Below, one piece after another: positions 52,392-60,964 of a stretch of 64,000 nt of DNA. The translations under genes were made by a program, and so were the position numbers. The DNA is taken from positions 1 through 64,000 of the forward strand of contig JBBPIG010000005.1 in NCBI GenBank assembly GCA_038040445.1, given 5' to 3'. The stretch comes from Acidobacteriota bacterium (GTDB taxonomy: Bacteria; Acidobacteriota; Blastocatellia; UBA7656). The notes beneath the pieces are model-generated. The model saw nothing but the letters and a program-made list of their open reading frames with translations. It did not search any database and was not told the DNA's origin. Each line of letters starts with the position of its first letter. Position 1 is the stretch's first letter.

Positions 52392-53123
52392 TCAAAACCT
52401 TTCCGCGACGTAGTACTTCATCATCAGCCGCCACGTCGGCCAGTCGTGCGGCATATCGTATCCCCACAGCGACAATTCATGGGGAATCCCCTTCCTTGTA
52501 AGGATCGCCGATAGTCTTCGCGATGCATCGGGGTTCTCGTAGTTTCCCTGACCGCTGACGATATGGATGTGCTCCTTGTGCCGAAGCGCTTCCAATTCCC
52601 AGCCCTCGACGTTCGGCAGATAATCAACCGGGTTGTTGAAGTAAACGTTCTCGTCGTAGTAGTCGCCCCGGTAGTAACCGCGGATGTCGTACGCGCCGCT
52701 CATCGCGATGCAGCCCGCAAACAGATCGGGCCGGCGGAAGACTTGATTCGCGCAGTGAAATGCGCCCAGGCTTGCGCCGGCTGTGATGACTCCGAAGCGC
52801 CCCTGACAGCTGTTCCAGATGTAGGGCACGACTTCGCCGACGATGTAGTTGTTGTATTGGACCTGGCGCAGCGCTTTGTACTTCGGATGCAGCTCGTTGT
52901 TGAGCCAGCTTTCGCGATTAATGCTGTTTATCGAAAAGACCTTCACCTTGCCGGCTTCGATCGAGTCCTGGATCGCGTCGATCATATAAAAGCGCTCGTA
53001 CTCGAGGTAGTCTGCCGCCGCTGTCGGAAACATCAACAGTGGAAACCCATAATGCCCGTAGGTCACGATCTCCATGTGCTTGTTCAAGCTTGGGCTGTGC
53101 CAGCCGTCAATGAATCGTTGCAT
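52392..53123 (-). CDS. Putative esterase (alpha/beta-hydrolase)
   Basis: A 243-residue alpha/beta-hydrolase of the putative esterase (EstD/YjfP-like) family. The nucleophile elbow GASLGAFHCANQ (G-x-S-x-G) and the final His in YDMPHDWPTWR are clear; the Asp is probably in VSGQGNYENPD. MEIVTYGHYGFPLLMFPTAAADYLEYERF and VVPYIWNSCQGRFGV match the family core. No signal peptide is seen with ATG 53123, which has AAGGA upstream. It is followed after 20 bp by the SDR gene. Its substrate is unknown; relatives hydrolyse acyl esters. Confidence 0.85.
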   Translation of the reverse strand: MQRFIDGWHSPSLNKHMEIVTYGHYGFPLLMFPTAAADYLEYERFYMIDAIQDSIEAGKVKVFSINSINRESWLNNELHPKYKALRQVQYNNYIVGEVVPYIWNSCQGRFGVITAGASLGAFHCANQVFRRPDLFAGCIAMSGAYDIRGYYRGDYYDENVYFNNPVDYLPNVEGWELEALRHKEHIHIVSGQGNYENPDASRRLSAILTRKGIPHELSLWGYDMPHDWPTWRLMMKYYVAERF

Positions 53124-53379
53124 AGAAGCTATTCCTTTTGTGAGCTGAATGAGAATCGCGCGTGCTATATGACAAGCGTGTAAGCTAGCGGCATCCGACG
53201 GGGATTTCAAGTCAGAGGCCGATCGACCGTAGGTGGTATTAGCGCACGACACTTTTGTGGTCGCCCCATTCTTAATCACACCCAGCACATGAGATTAGCC
53301 AACTCGCATTCTTGAGATGCCGGCCGGTCGAGTGATAGGATCGCGCCTCCACAACATCACCGTTCATCGGAGGCTGAAC

Positions 53380-54618
53380 ATGAAAAGGCTGATTCCGCTC
53401 CTCATCTGCTTATCGCTCCTTTGCGCGATCCCAGGCGAGTCAGGGCCATCACACGCTCAAGCTACAAACGTTCTTGTCATCACCCACGCGAACTTGATCG
53501 ATGGATTCTCCGCCGCGCCGATCAGAGATGCGACAGTGCTCATTCGAGATGGCCGCGTCGAAAGCGTCGTGACCGGCAAGGCCGAACTTCCCCCGGGCGC
53601 GACGGTGATGGATCTGAACGGCAAATGGCTGCTGCCCGGTTTCGTGGACACGCACGCGCATCTTGCGGACACCAGCGCGGCTCGGCGAGCGCTCGCTTCG
53701 GGAGCAACTACCGTGCGCTGTCTGGGCGTGAATCACTTCGTGGACATCGGCATCCGCGAGCTCAATCATGCCGGAGTCAGCGAACTCCCTGACGTCGTCG
53801 CAGCCGGCTACCACGTTCGCCCGCGGCCCGCCGAAGAGTTCTTTCTCGACACCCCAAAGATGAGAGATTTGATGACCGGAGTGGCCGGAACCCAGAACGT
53901 CCGCAGGTTGGTGCGCGCGATGATCGATCGGGGCGTTGACGCAATAAAGATCATGGCCACCGAGCGCGCAGGCTTGCCCGACACCGATCCGCGCAAGCGC
54001 GTATTCACCGACGAAGAGCTGGCTGCCGCGGTCGACGAAGCTCGCAAGTCGGGCGTGTACGTAGCCGCCCACGCGCACGGCGATGAAGGAGGCGCGGCAG
54101 CCGTACGCGCAGGCGTGCGCTCGATCGAGCACGGAACGTACTTGAGCGACAAGACGCTGTTGCTTATGAAAGAGCGTGGCGCATATCTCGTGCCGACTAT
54201 AGCAACGGTGCTGGACTTGATCGATCCGGGAGGCGACTACGACAACCCGATTCTTTCAGTCCGAGGCCGCGCGATGCTGCCGCGATTGCGTGAGACTGCG
54301 GCTCACGCATGGAAGATGGGTGTGAAGATCGTCGCCGGCACCGACACCGGCTACGGACCCGCCAGCAGCCGCCGCATTCCGCACGAGATCCTCGAGCTGG
54401 TCAACATCGGTATGCCGCCGATGGATGCAATTAAAGCGGCGACCTCCGTTGCCGCCGCTTGCATCGGAGTTGATAAACGCACCGGCTCGATCAAGCCAGG
54501 GATGGAAGCCGACTTCATCGCGATCGAGCGAGACCCGCTTGCGGACATAACGGCTATTCAAGACGTGATCGTCGTGATCAACAACGGCAAGGTCGCCGTG
54601 AATCGCCTCGGCTGGTGA
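53380..54618 (+). CDS. Amidohydrolase (prolidase/imidazolonepropionase-like), exported
   Basis: A 412-residue exported amidohydrolase: signal peptide MKRLIPLLICLSLLCAIPGESG. Metal ligands are H-x-H in FVDTHAHLAD (residues about 90), the lysine bridging position in DAIKIMATER, His in VAAHAHGDEGG, SIEHGTYL, and Asp in IVAGTDTGYGP. The residue order matches amidohydrolases that act on Xaa-Pro or N-acyl compounds. ATG 53380 is used because GGAGG is just upstream (53367-53371). It is distinct from the truncated D-aminoacylase-like gene at the left edge. Confidence 0.88.
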   Translation: MKRLIPLLICLSLLCAIPGESGPSHAQATNVLVITHANLIDGFSAAPIRDATVLIRDGRVESVVTGKAELPPGATVMDLNGKWLLPGFVDTHAHLADTSAARRALASGATTVRCLGVNHFVDIGIRELNHAGVSELPDVVAAGYHVRPRPAEEFFLDTPKMRDLMTGVAGTQNVRRLVRAMIDRGVDAIKIMATERAGLPDTDPRKRVFTDEELAAAVDEARKSGVYVAAHAHGDEGGAAAVRAGVRSIEHGTYLSDKTLLLMKERGAYLVPTIATVLDLIDPGGDYDNPILSVRGRAMLPRLRETAAHAWKMGVKIVAGTDTGYGPASSRRIPHEILELVNIGMPPMDAIKAATSVAAACIGVDKRTGSIKPGMEADFIAIERDPLADITAIQDVIVVINNGKVAVNRLGW

Positions 54619-54625
54619 AGCGTTC

Positions 54626-55789
54626 TCACTTCTTGCTCACTCGATTGAAGTGGACGAGTGTCGGACTCTTCCTGGTGTATTCAAGCTCGAAGCTTGCATC
54701 GGCGCTCGACTGGTTCTCCGCGAGGCGATACACCCCTTCGCGACCATCCGAGGCGCTGTTTCCTTGCGCGCGAGCCAGGAAAGCTTCGGCCTCGGTCCTG
54801 CTCACTTGCTGCGCGCGATTCTCGCCTCTGCTGACCGCTTCGAGCGCATAAGACTTAAGCATCTTCGGCCAGTAAGCTTGAAACAAGGAGTGGTTGGCGA
54901 ACACATCCGCGGAGACGATCTTGCCGCCGACAGCCGCCACGACTCCGACAATGTTGCCAGCCGAGAGTTTGTCTTTGAACGCGCGTTCGTAATCATCAAG
55001 CTTCTTGTTCACGCGCCTGTCTTGATACACGCTGTTCAGGTTTCCAGTCGAGGTGCTCGTGGCGGTCACGGTCACGGTCTCGGCAACTGCAGACCACACT
55101 TCCCCCTGGCTTTTCTGTGCTTGCGCCTTCTCGCGAATTTTGGGAAGCGCCATCGGCGCCACGGACATCCCGGCACCGGCACCCGAGCCAGAACCTGAGC
55201 CTGAACCTCGGCCGCGTCCACTCGCGGCTCCGGCGCCCCGGCTCTCACCGAACGCGAGACCTCCCGACCACCGGCCGTGTTCGACACAGAACACGTCGAG
55301 CGGAACAGGCGTGTTCGTAGCCTCGATAATACAGTCGTGACCGACGATGCGGTCCTGCTTTCCTCCAAGTATCATTTCGCCCGCGATCAGCACCAGTGCC
55401 TTGCCGGAGTTGTTAGTCAGTGCAAGGCGGTTCACTTCGGCGCTGTCGCCGCTTTGACGGCGGTTGATCCGGTGCGAGCGTCCGTCGGCGCCGAGCTCGG
55501 TGATGATGACTTTGCCTGAGCGCAACCCTTCGTCAAGAGTGATGAGATCGGCGCTCGCGGAAGATCCATCACCGAACACCGGGAAGACCGTCAGGTTGTT
55601 GTAGGTGGTAGGCGATCCCAACCGCCATTCGGGGCGCGCGGGTAAACCGAGGCTCGAAGGCACCGGTCGCACTCTCGAACCTTTCGCAGCGCCGTCGGAC
55701 TTTGCTTCAACTATTCTGCCGGCCGGCGAACAGGCCACTGACAACGCACACAACACAACGCTAGTGAGGACTCTGATCAGGGCTTTCAT
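54626..55789 (-). CDS. ARPP-1 family lipoprotein
   Basis: A 387-residue lipoprotein (LSVACSPAG lipobox, Cys20) with an ARPP-1 (DUF6569) domain: TYNNLTVFPVFGD, LDEGLRSGKVIITE, LALTNNSGKALVLIAGEMILGGKQDRIVGHDCIIEAT, PLDVFCVEHGRWSG. The domain is interrupted by a low-complexity insert rich in Gly, Ser and Arg (GRGRGSGSGSGSGAGAG near residue 195) that has CCTGAGCC-type repeats at DNA level. The C-terminal half (AGNIVGVVAAVGGKIVSADVFANHSLFQAYWPKML) belongs to the same fold. Function is unknown; ARPP-1 was named from a human autoantigen-like protein family. It is convergent with the amidohydrolase gene, 7 bp apart. Confidence 0.85.
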   Translation of the reverse strand: MKALIRVLTSVVLCALSVACSPAGRIVEAKSDGAAKGSRVRPVPSSLGLPARPEWRLGSPTTYNNLTVFPVFGDGSSASADLITLDEGLRSGKVIITELGADGRSHRINRRQSGDSAEVNRLALTNNSGKALVLIAGEMILGGKQDRIVGHDCIIEATNTPVPLDVFCVEHGRWSGGLAFGESRGAGAASGRGRGSGSGSGSGAGAGMSVAPMALPKIREKAQAQKSQGEVWSAVAETVTVTATSTSTGNLNSVYQDRRVNKKLDDYERAFKDKLSAGNIVGVVAAVGGKIVSADVFANHSLFQAYWPKMLKSYALEAVSRGENRAQQVSRTEAEAFLARAQGNSASDGREGVYRLAENQSSADASFELEYTRKSPTLVHFNRVSKK

Positions 55790-55883
55790 AGGGATCTCCT
55801 CGTTTTTTGCTTGAATCGAGTGTTGGGCTGGAGAATCGATCTGGCTTTAGAACGCGGAAGGAAGTTTGATCTTGCACCGATAC

Positions 55884-55936
55884 GTGATGCGTGATCCGTG
55901 ATCCGTGATCCGGTTTCACGGATCACGCATCACGCA
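55884..55936. repeat. GATGCGTGA-word hairpin overlapping a gene end
   Basis: GTGATGCGTGATCCGTGATCC... (left, 55884-55912) and CACGGATCACGCATCACGC (right, 55917-55935) with almost no loop. It shares words with 36276-36407. The right arm includes the stop codon and last codons of the gene at 55923-57350, so the repeat has been recruited into the gene's 3' end. Confidence 0.78.
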
Positions 55937-57350
55937 ACGGTCTGCACTTCCAGTAATAGTTTGTGAAACCCTCAGCTTCGTACATTCGCCGAAACGTCAT
56001 CTCGACGGTCTGATCGATTCTCACGTCGGCGGGATTCCGATCGGTCATCATCAGGTAACCTCGACCGCCGCCTTCAAAGTCCACCACGGTCATAACGCTT
56101 GGCGGATCGGGGTCGGCATTAAGAAAGTCGACGGTGAAGGTGAATAGCGTCGCCGGCTTATCGGCAAGCCTCACGCTTTCGAAGTTGTCTTTCGCCTGGC
56201 AGCCTATGCAGAGCCTCTGATGCGGATATTGGACCTTGCCGCAGTTCAAGCATCGATAGCCGTGCAGACGATAGATGTCATCGCGTCTTCGCCAGATTTG
56301 GGGAGCCGACGCGGAGGGAGACTGGCGGCGCGCGGCTTCCGTATTGATCAACTCTCGAAACTTCGCGTAGCGCTCGTAGCTGTCCAGATTCGCCTTCGAT
56401 GCCAGATGCCCGTTCACCCCTCTGCGCCCCGCTTTGGTTTTCGCGTTGTCGATTTCATCGGTCACTTCAAACATCAACGCGTCGCAGCCCGAGCCGTAGC
56501 CGACAACCAGTAGCTTCTCGCCGGCGTGAGCGTTTTCGAGCACCGACGACAGCACGAGCAGCGGCATCGCCGTTCCCGTGTTGCCGACCGTCGAGAATAG
56601 ATGATCGGGAATCTGTTCGGCTTTGAGCCCCAGGCTTTTCGCCGTGCCTGCGAGAGTTCCAGGATCGGGCGCGTAGAATATTGCCTTCGATATCTCTGAC
56701 GGACCGATCGCGTTTCGCTCGAACAACTCAGAGACCGTTTGCCGCACGACTCGCTGGTACCCCTGGGTGATCGAGAAACGCTCTTCCCATCCAGAAACGA
56801 ATCGATCGTCATCCGCGCGCCAGACATCGGTCATCTCGTCGACAGTCGAGTGGCCGGCGATCAACTCCGCAATCACCTTGTCTCTTCCGACGGCGATCGC
56901 TGAAGCTGCGTCGCCGAACATTCGTTCGTTAGCCGACTTCGGCGGCGCGAGCCGGGTGTCTGCAGCCGTGATGATAACGTTGGACACCGACCCCGCCTTG
57001 ACCGAGTCGAGAGCCGCCAAAGTGGCTGTGGTAGCCGATCTCAAAGAGCTGGTGTAGTCAGCGGTTCGCACATCGTTCCTTAGATCGGCGGCAGTGGCGA
57101 TCAACGCCGAAGCCTGCTTCTCGGCGTAAGGTGACGTGGTGGTAGCGAACATCAGACTGTCTATTTCGCGGCCGTCTCCTTTGCCGAGCAAATCGCGGAC
57201 GGCTTCGACTGCCATTGTGATCGAGTCTTCATCGACGTTGGCGACCGCGCGCTCGCCGTCGCCAGCACGCCCGCACCAGGCGCGAGCGATCTCTTTGTGA
57301 GCGAGCCGATAGAAAGGTATGTATGCTCCGAATGATGTTATGCCAGCCAT
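55923..57350 (-). CDS. HMG-CoA-synthase-like / DUF35 OB-fold fusion, lacking the catalytic Cys
   Basis: A 475-residue fusion. The N-terminal 320 residues are thiolase-fold, of the hydroxymethylglutaryl-CoA synthase family (ITSFGAYIPFYRL, GGD-like FGDAASAIAVG, LFSTVGNTGTAMPLLVLSSVLE). The C-terminal part is a Zn-ribbon plus OB-fold (DUF35/ChsH2-like) with YRCLNCGKVQYPHQRLCIGCQ. The usual active-site Cys is not there: TADYTSSLRSATTATL has Ser at residues 101-102, and the His position in IFYAPDPGTLAG is changed too, so it may be a non-condensing or regulatory member. In archaea HMGCS, thiolase and DUF35 form a complex; here two are fused. The last codons lie in a word repeat. Confidence 0.85.
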   Translation of the reverse strand: MAGITSFGAYIPFYRLAHKEIARAWCGRAGDGERAVANVDEDSITMAVEAVRDLLGKGDGREIDSLMFATTTSPYAEKQASALIATAADLRNDVRTADYTSSLRSATTATLAALDSVKAGSVSNVIITAADTRLAPPKSANERMFGDAASAIAVGRDKVIAELIAGHSTVDEMTDVWRADDDRFVSGWEERFSITQGYQRVVRQTVSELFERNAIGPSEISKAIFYAPDPGTLAGTAKSLGLKAEQIPDHLFSTVGNTGTAMPLLVLSSVLENAHAGEKLLVVGYGSGCDALMFEVTDEIDNAKTKAGRRGVNGHLASKANLDSYERYAKFRELINTEAARRQSPSASAPQIWRRRDDIYRLHGYRCLNCGKVQYPHQRLCIGCQAKDNFESVRLADKPATLFTFTVDFLNADPDPPSVMTVVDFEGGGRGYLMMTDRNPADVRIDQTVEMTFRRMYEAEGFTNYYWKCRPLRDA

Positions 57351-57463
57351 GATTTGCTCCGCGCGAGGTATATCAGAGGTCTAAGAACCAGTCAAGAAAC
57401 GAGCGAGCCTAGTTTCTCCTGATAGGCCCGCCGAAGCTTGCTAAACGGCTCCGTCCAGTTCAA

Positions 57464-57913
57464 TCATCGGAAGAGTGTCTGGAAATTCTCGCGAGAGATG
57501 ACCACTTGCGAGGAAAAATGAGGAGTATCGGAAGGGAAGTAGGCTTCGCGACCGTTGATCTCGAGCTTATGCGCGAGGCGATTGCCGTAGCTCAGCATGA
57601 TCTTGTCCTGTGCTGGCGGGAGGTCTTGCGACTGGCCCTGCTTCAATACCAGAATCGTCGGCTTTGAGTCATCGACTTGATACTTCACCCAAGCGTCCGC
57701 GGTAGCGGCCTCGACCTTCAGGGTAAGGGGCGACCCGGAAGGTACGGCCTGCGAAACGCTTTCAGCAGGAACTTGGCGCTGTCGGTTTGCGACCGCAGGA
57801 GCCTGGGGTTGTCGGTTTGCGTCTTCGCTTGCGATCGGCGCGGTCGTTGGAACGAGGTGCGTTTGGTTACGTCTTAGCGCCACCGTATAGCAGAGCGGTT
57901 TGGCCCAAGTCAA
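57464..57913 (-). CDS. RodZ C-terminal (DUF4115)-like protein, N-terminus unclear
   Basis: The frame from 57464 to at most 57913 encodes a beta-sandwich like the C-terminal DUF4115 domain of RodZ: LTLKVEAATADAWVKYQVDDSKP, TILVLKQGQSQDLPPAQDKI, and MLSYGNRLAHKLEINGREAY. Upstream of it is a linker rich in Pro, Ala and Gln (PQAPAVANRQRQVPAES). RodZ normally has an N-terminal helix-turn-helix and a membrane helix, neither of which is present. The start is therefore uncertain; TTG 57913 or a later GTG are possible, and the gene may be a remnant. It follows the HEPN-MNT pair on the same strand. Confidence 0.55.
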   Translation of the reverse strand: MTWAKPLCYTVALRRNQTHLVPTTAPIASEDANRQPQAPAVANRQRQVPAESVSQAVPSGSPLTLKVEAATADAWVKYQVDDSKPTILVLKQGQSQDLPPAQDKIMLSYGNRLAHKLEINGREAYFPSDTPHFSSQVVISRENFQTLFR

Positions 57914-57934
57914 GGATTGCGGTTCTAAAGGAGT

Positions 57935-58318
57935 CTAGGGAAGAGAACCAAGAGAGGCTTTCGCCAAATCCAGAAACTTCTGTGCGTGATCGATCTCCTC
58001 CAGAGCCTCTCGTTCAGATAGACCGGGGCCGATATCGTAGTCTCCGGTCAGCCGCTTGCGCTCGCCGTCGATCAAATAACGGTGGAATTCTTTCGGCACC
58101 CGGCCGGTCTTCGCGAAGTGCTGGCCAAAGGCGGCGATTACGCCCGAATGTTTGGAGAATGTGAGACCCTCTCCCAGCAGAAAGGCCTCAGCAACGTAGA
58201 ACATAGTGTAGTAGGCTCGCGACACCGCAAAGTCGAATAGCTTCTCACTTGCCAGGACCTGTGCGCCGCGCAAGCTATCCTGCGCTTTGCGCACCAACGC
58301 CTCCTGCTCGGGAGTCAT
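57935..58318 (-). CDS. HEPN-domain protein of a HEPN-MNT pair
   Basis: A 127-residue all-helical protein: EALVRKAQDSLRGAQVLASEKLFDFAVSRAYYTMFYVAEAFLLGEG is the HEPN core, with AVSRAYYTMFYVAEAFL matching the partner of minimal nucleotidyltransferases. HEPN toxins are RNases whose R-x4-H motif would be in the last helix; here it is not evident, so it may be of the binding-only type. The gene's ATG overlaps the MNT stop by 4 bp (ATGA, 58315-58318), proving the pair. In known HEPN-MNT systems the MNT protein AMPylates and silences HEPN. Confidence 0.85.
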   Translation of the reverse strand: MTPEQEALVRKAQDSLRGAQVLASEKLFDFAVSRAYYTMFYVAEAFLLGEGLTFSKHSGVIAAFGQHFAKTGRVPKEFHRYLIDGERKRLTGDYDIGPGLSEREALEEIDHAQKFLDLAKASLGSLP

Positions 58319-58635
58319 ATGGCCACTCCCTCACGCCGAACGTTCAGCAACAGCGGGCTCCGCTCGACGGCGTAGCGATGCGAAGAAATGAAAACACACG
58401 ACACGACCACGTTGTTGGCGAGCGACAACTCCGCCACAAAATGGCTCGTTCGGTCTATCTCAGTTCCGGGCTGTACCGGTCCCTTCAAAACCACCAGTAC
58501 ATCGATATCTGAATCAGGCTCGGCATCGCCTCGCGCCTGAGAGCCAAAAAGAATTATGCGTTCCAGACGCTCGCCGTAAAGGGACTGAAGTTCCCGACGA
58601 AGCTCGACCAGGATGTCGTTGACTTTCTGGATCAT
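58315..58635 (-). CDS. MNT-domain nucleotidyltransferase (antitoxin of HEPN pair)
   Basis: A 106-residue minimal nucleotidyltransferase. LERIILFGSQARGDAEPDSDIDVLVVL carries the G-S-x-A-R-G loop and the catalytic D-x-D of the fold; VVVSCVFISSHRY follows. Start ATG 58635 is chosen to fit the domain (MIQKVNDILVELRREL); the frame is open further upstream. With the HEPN gene directly downstream it forms a type VII-like toxin-antitoxin pair. Its GSQARGxxxxxSDID residues look intact. Confidence 0.88.
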   Translation of the reverse strand: MIQKVNDILVELRRELQSLYGERLERIILFGSQARGDAEPDSDIDVLVVLKGPVQPGTEIDRTSHFVAELSLANNVVVSCVFISSHRYAVERSPLLLNVRREGVAI

Positions 58636-58712
58636 AACGCTAGCTCGATTCGTTCGTGACAGAGTCATTCTAGCAGTTTGAACCGCGTGCTAGTTAATGA
58701 ATAATCGTCGAG

Positions 58713-59525
58713 TTAGTGTGTGCCTCGCGGGCGATAGATGGCCGTGTGACGAACTTGCTGAACAACCCGATTGTCCTTCGCAGCGAGCAGCACGTCAAGC
58801 ACCACGAACTCGTGACCCTTGCGCTCGAAGCACTCGCGAACTCGGCCTCTCACCGAGACTTTTTCACCGTCGCAAACGACGCTGCGGTTGACCACATCGC
58901 TAGCGGCGTGAATCCACGGGCCGAGTTTGAAATTGCTCATCAAGATTTGATTCGACAATCGAAGCAGAGCAAACGGGTGAGCAACGGCGTCTGAACCAAA
59001 GTAAATCGGCAAGCGTTCGTCGAGATTTTCGAGCACGGTTGAATCAGGAAGGCGCACTGTTTCGGTCAACGTTCCCAATACCGTCCCAGGCACAAGCGAC
59101 TCGCGCGAAGCGGAGGGCGCGTCGGGGCGCGGCAATGGTGCTTCCGGAAAATCTTCCAGCAGCGGCTCACCAAGCCACGACGATCGATCGTTGACTGTTG
59201 CAAGCGCAGTTGCACATGCAATGCCGTCTTCGCGCTCGGCGGTGATTGCTATGTTGATTGGATCCGCACTGGCGTCTGCTTCGGCTCGGACGATCACTTC
59301 TTCGCCGTGGTAGAAGGGCTGGTGAAACTTGACCTGCATCGAGCCGTGTTCGAGCCAATCGAGACCGAACCGCTCGACTATCGGGACCGTCATGTAAGCG
59401 TAGACCGTTATGCCGGGAACGAGTCCTCCGCGAAAGCCGTAGCTCGCGGCAACTGCGTCGTCGTGAATCTTGTTTTCTGAGTCGACAGAGGTGTTGCGCG
59501 CACGCACTCGGTAAGTGATTACCAT
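58713..59525 (-). CDS. MaoC-like hot-dog dehydratase, double domain
   Basis: A 270-residue protein with two hot-dog-like halves. The first has YRVRARNTSVDSENKIHDDAVAASYGFRGGLVPGITVYAYM, a MaoC-like motif with the G-F-x-G-G-L-V-P-G turn, and the second FGSDAVAHPFALLRLSNQIL, PWIHAASDVVNRS. These enzymes hydrate or dehydrate acyl-CoA thioesters. ATG 59525 is preferred because the upstream frame is repeat DNA (CAAAGGCGCCAAGACACGAAG). It is followed by the HEPN-MNT genes on the same strand and preceded by a second MaoC gene, so two dehydratase genes are adjacent. Confidence 0.78.
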   Translation of the reverse strand: MVITYRVRARNTSVDSENKIHDDAVAASYGFRGGLVPGITVYAYMTVPIVERFGLDWLEHGSMQVKFHQPFYHGEEVIVRAEADASADPINIAITAEREDGIACATALATVNDRSSWLGEPLLEDFPEAPLPRPDAPSASRESLVPGTVLGTLTETVRLPDSTVLENLDERLPIYFGSDAVAHPFALLRLSNQILMSNFKLGPWIHAASDVVNRSVVCDGEKVSVRGRVRECFERKGHEFVVLDVLLAAKDNRVVQQVRHTAIYRPRGTH

Positions 59526-59541
59526 ACGTATAGTCTTCAGA

Positions 59542-59607
59542 ACACAAAGGCGCCAAGACACGAAGTAGTTTCCTTCTCACCCATAGTGTCTTTGTGCTTC
59601 GTGTCTT
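59542..59607. repeat. Short word-repeat hairpin between MaoC genes
   Basis: ACACAAAGGCGCCAAGACACGAAG (59542-59565) and GTGTCTTTGTGCTTCGTGTCT (59587-59607) are partly complementary. It is made of words like CTTCGTGTCTT and CTTTGTG. It lies between the two MaoC genes. Confidence 0.6.
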
Positions 59608-59610
59608 ATT

Positions 59611-60075
59611 TCACCGATAGTAACGGACGAGCCACTCGGCTACGAGCGCGGGCTTCTGACCGCCTTCGGTCTCAACGGTCACCGACCAGGTTATCTGACT
59701 GCCGCCCTGGACGTCCTCGACTAATTGCAGCGTGAACCGTGCCCGCACGCGCGAACCGGCGGGCACGGGCGAAACGAAGCGCAGCCGATTGAGTCCGTAG
59801 TTGATGCCCATCTTGAAATCGCCCTCAACCCTAAAGGTCTGGGCGCCAAGATGAGGCAGCAGCGAGAGAGTCAAAAAGCCGTGAGCTATCGTCGAATGAA
59901 ACGGCGAGTCGGTCTTCGCGCGCTCGACGTCTATGTGAATCCACTGATGGTCTTCGGTGGCGTCGGCGAAGTCGTTTATCCGCGACTGGGTTACCTCGAA
60001 CCAGTCGCTCGCTCCGACCTCCCGGCCGATCAAGGTCCTGAGTTCTTCTATACCTTCAATGATCCGTGGTAGCAT
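59611..60075 (-). CDS. MaoC-family acyl-CoA dehydratase
   Basis: A 154-residue single hot-dog MaoC dehydratase with the hydratase-2 motif DFADATEDHQWIHIDVERA (the Asp and His are catalytic) and STIAHGFLTLSLLPHL. MGINYGLNRLRFVSPVPAGSRVRARF and the WSVTVETEGGQKPALVAEWLVRYY end are typical of (R)-specific enoyl-CoA hydratases and of phaJ-like enzymes. The start MLPRIIEGIEELRTL is used. It lies upstream of the two-domain MaoC gene on the same strand; a link to fatty-acid, PHA or branched-chain metabolism is possible. Confidence 0.92.
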   Translation of the reverse strand: MLPRIIEGIEELRTLIGREVGASDWFEVTQSRINDFADATEDHQWIHIDVERAKTDSPFHSTIAHGFLTLSLLPHLGAQTFRVEGDFKMGINYGLNRLRFVSPVPAGSRVRARFTLQLVEDVQGGSQITWSVTVETEGGQKPALVAEWLVRYYR

Positions 60076-60238
60076 AAGTCCTCCGGCAATGACTGGATGA
60101 TGGAGCAGCTAAGGTACCGAACTCACCGCCTGCTTGCAACAGGAACGAGAGAAACAGATCGAGGGCTGGCACATTTCAACCAGTGAGGCGCGATAGCCGG
60201 AGAGCACTCCCAGGCCACGGCTCATCAGGAAGTGACCT

Positions 60239-60964
60239 ATGCGCAATCCAGTCCGGCTCATCTCCACGCCGCTCATCGCGGCGCTTCTTTTCTTAGCTGC
60301 AATTCTCTGTTCAGATCCGCTGTCGGCCGCGCACTCCATCCAATCGCAAAAGCCCGCCGAGACGCGGCGAACCACGCGGCCGACGAGCAAGCCTTACACT
60401 GGCGACCTCTCGATCTTCGAAGACGCGAAACGCGCAGAGAATCTGCAGATCAATCGCGTAATTGACCTTCTGAAAATCCAACCAGGCTCGAACGTCGCGG
60501 ACATCGGCGCGGGCTCGGGTTGGTTCACCGTCAGAGCGGCGCGGAGGGTTGGAACAACCGGCACGGTCTACGCTGTTGAGATCAATCCCGACTATCTCAG
60601 CTACATCGCAGAGCGCGCAGCCGACGAGAAGCTCTCAAACATTCGCACAGTCCTCGGCAAGGAGGATGATCCTCTGCTGCCCCGAGACACAATTGATGCG
60701 GTGCTGATACTCAAGACCTATCACGAGATCGCTCAGCCCATTCGGCTGTTAGCTCGTCTTCGCGACGCAATGCGCTCGGGAGCGCTGATGGGAGTCATCG
60801 ATCGCGACGGCAACGGCAAGGACCACGGTATCCGCGCCGGCGTTGTGATCAAAGAAGCTGCTGAAGCGGGCTTCTCGCTCGTCGAGCAGTATGACTTCGT
60901 CAAACCTGACGGTATGGACTATTTTCTGGTGTTCCGAGTTGGCACCGCGGTTCCGTCTCATTGA
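60239..60964 (+). CDS. Class I SAM-dependent methyltransferase, exported
   Basis: A 241-residue protein with signal peptide (MRNPVRLISTPLIAALLFLAAILCSDPLSA) and a Rossmann methyltransferase: motif I NVADIGAGSGWFTVRAARRVG, the acidic residue in YAVEINPDYL, and motif IV-like DAVLILKTYHEI. Such exported methyltransferase-like proteins are common in Acidobacteria and Planctomycetes; a SAM supply outside the cytoplasm is hard to explain, so the signal may be a membrane anchor or the domain may have lost activity. No operon neighbour on the same strand is near except the RND adaptor 200 bp downstream. Confidence 0.85.
   Translation: MRNPVRLISTPLIAALLFLAAILCSDPLSAAHSIQSQKPAETRRTTRPTSKPYTGDLSIFEDAKRAENLQINRVIDLLKIQPGSNVADIGAGSGWFTVRAARRVGTTGTVYAVEINPDYLSYIAERAADEKLSNIRTVLGKEDDPLLPRDTIDAVLILKTYHEIAQPIRLLARLRDAMRSGALMGVIDRDGNGKDHGIRAGVVIKEAAEAGFSLVEQYDFVKPDGMDYFLVFRVGTAVPSH

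Noticed and set aside
60109-60390. Minus-strand open frame of 93 codons
   Set aside because: It mostly overlaps the signal peptide region of the exported methyltransferase gene on the other strand and has a biased, motif-free composition.
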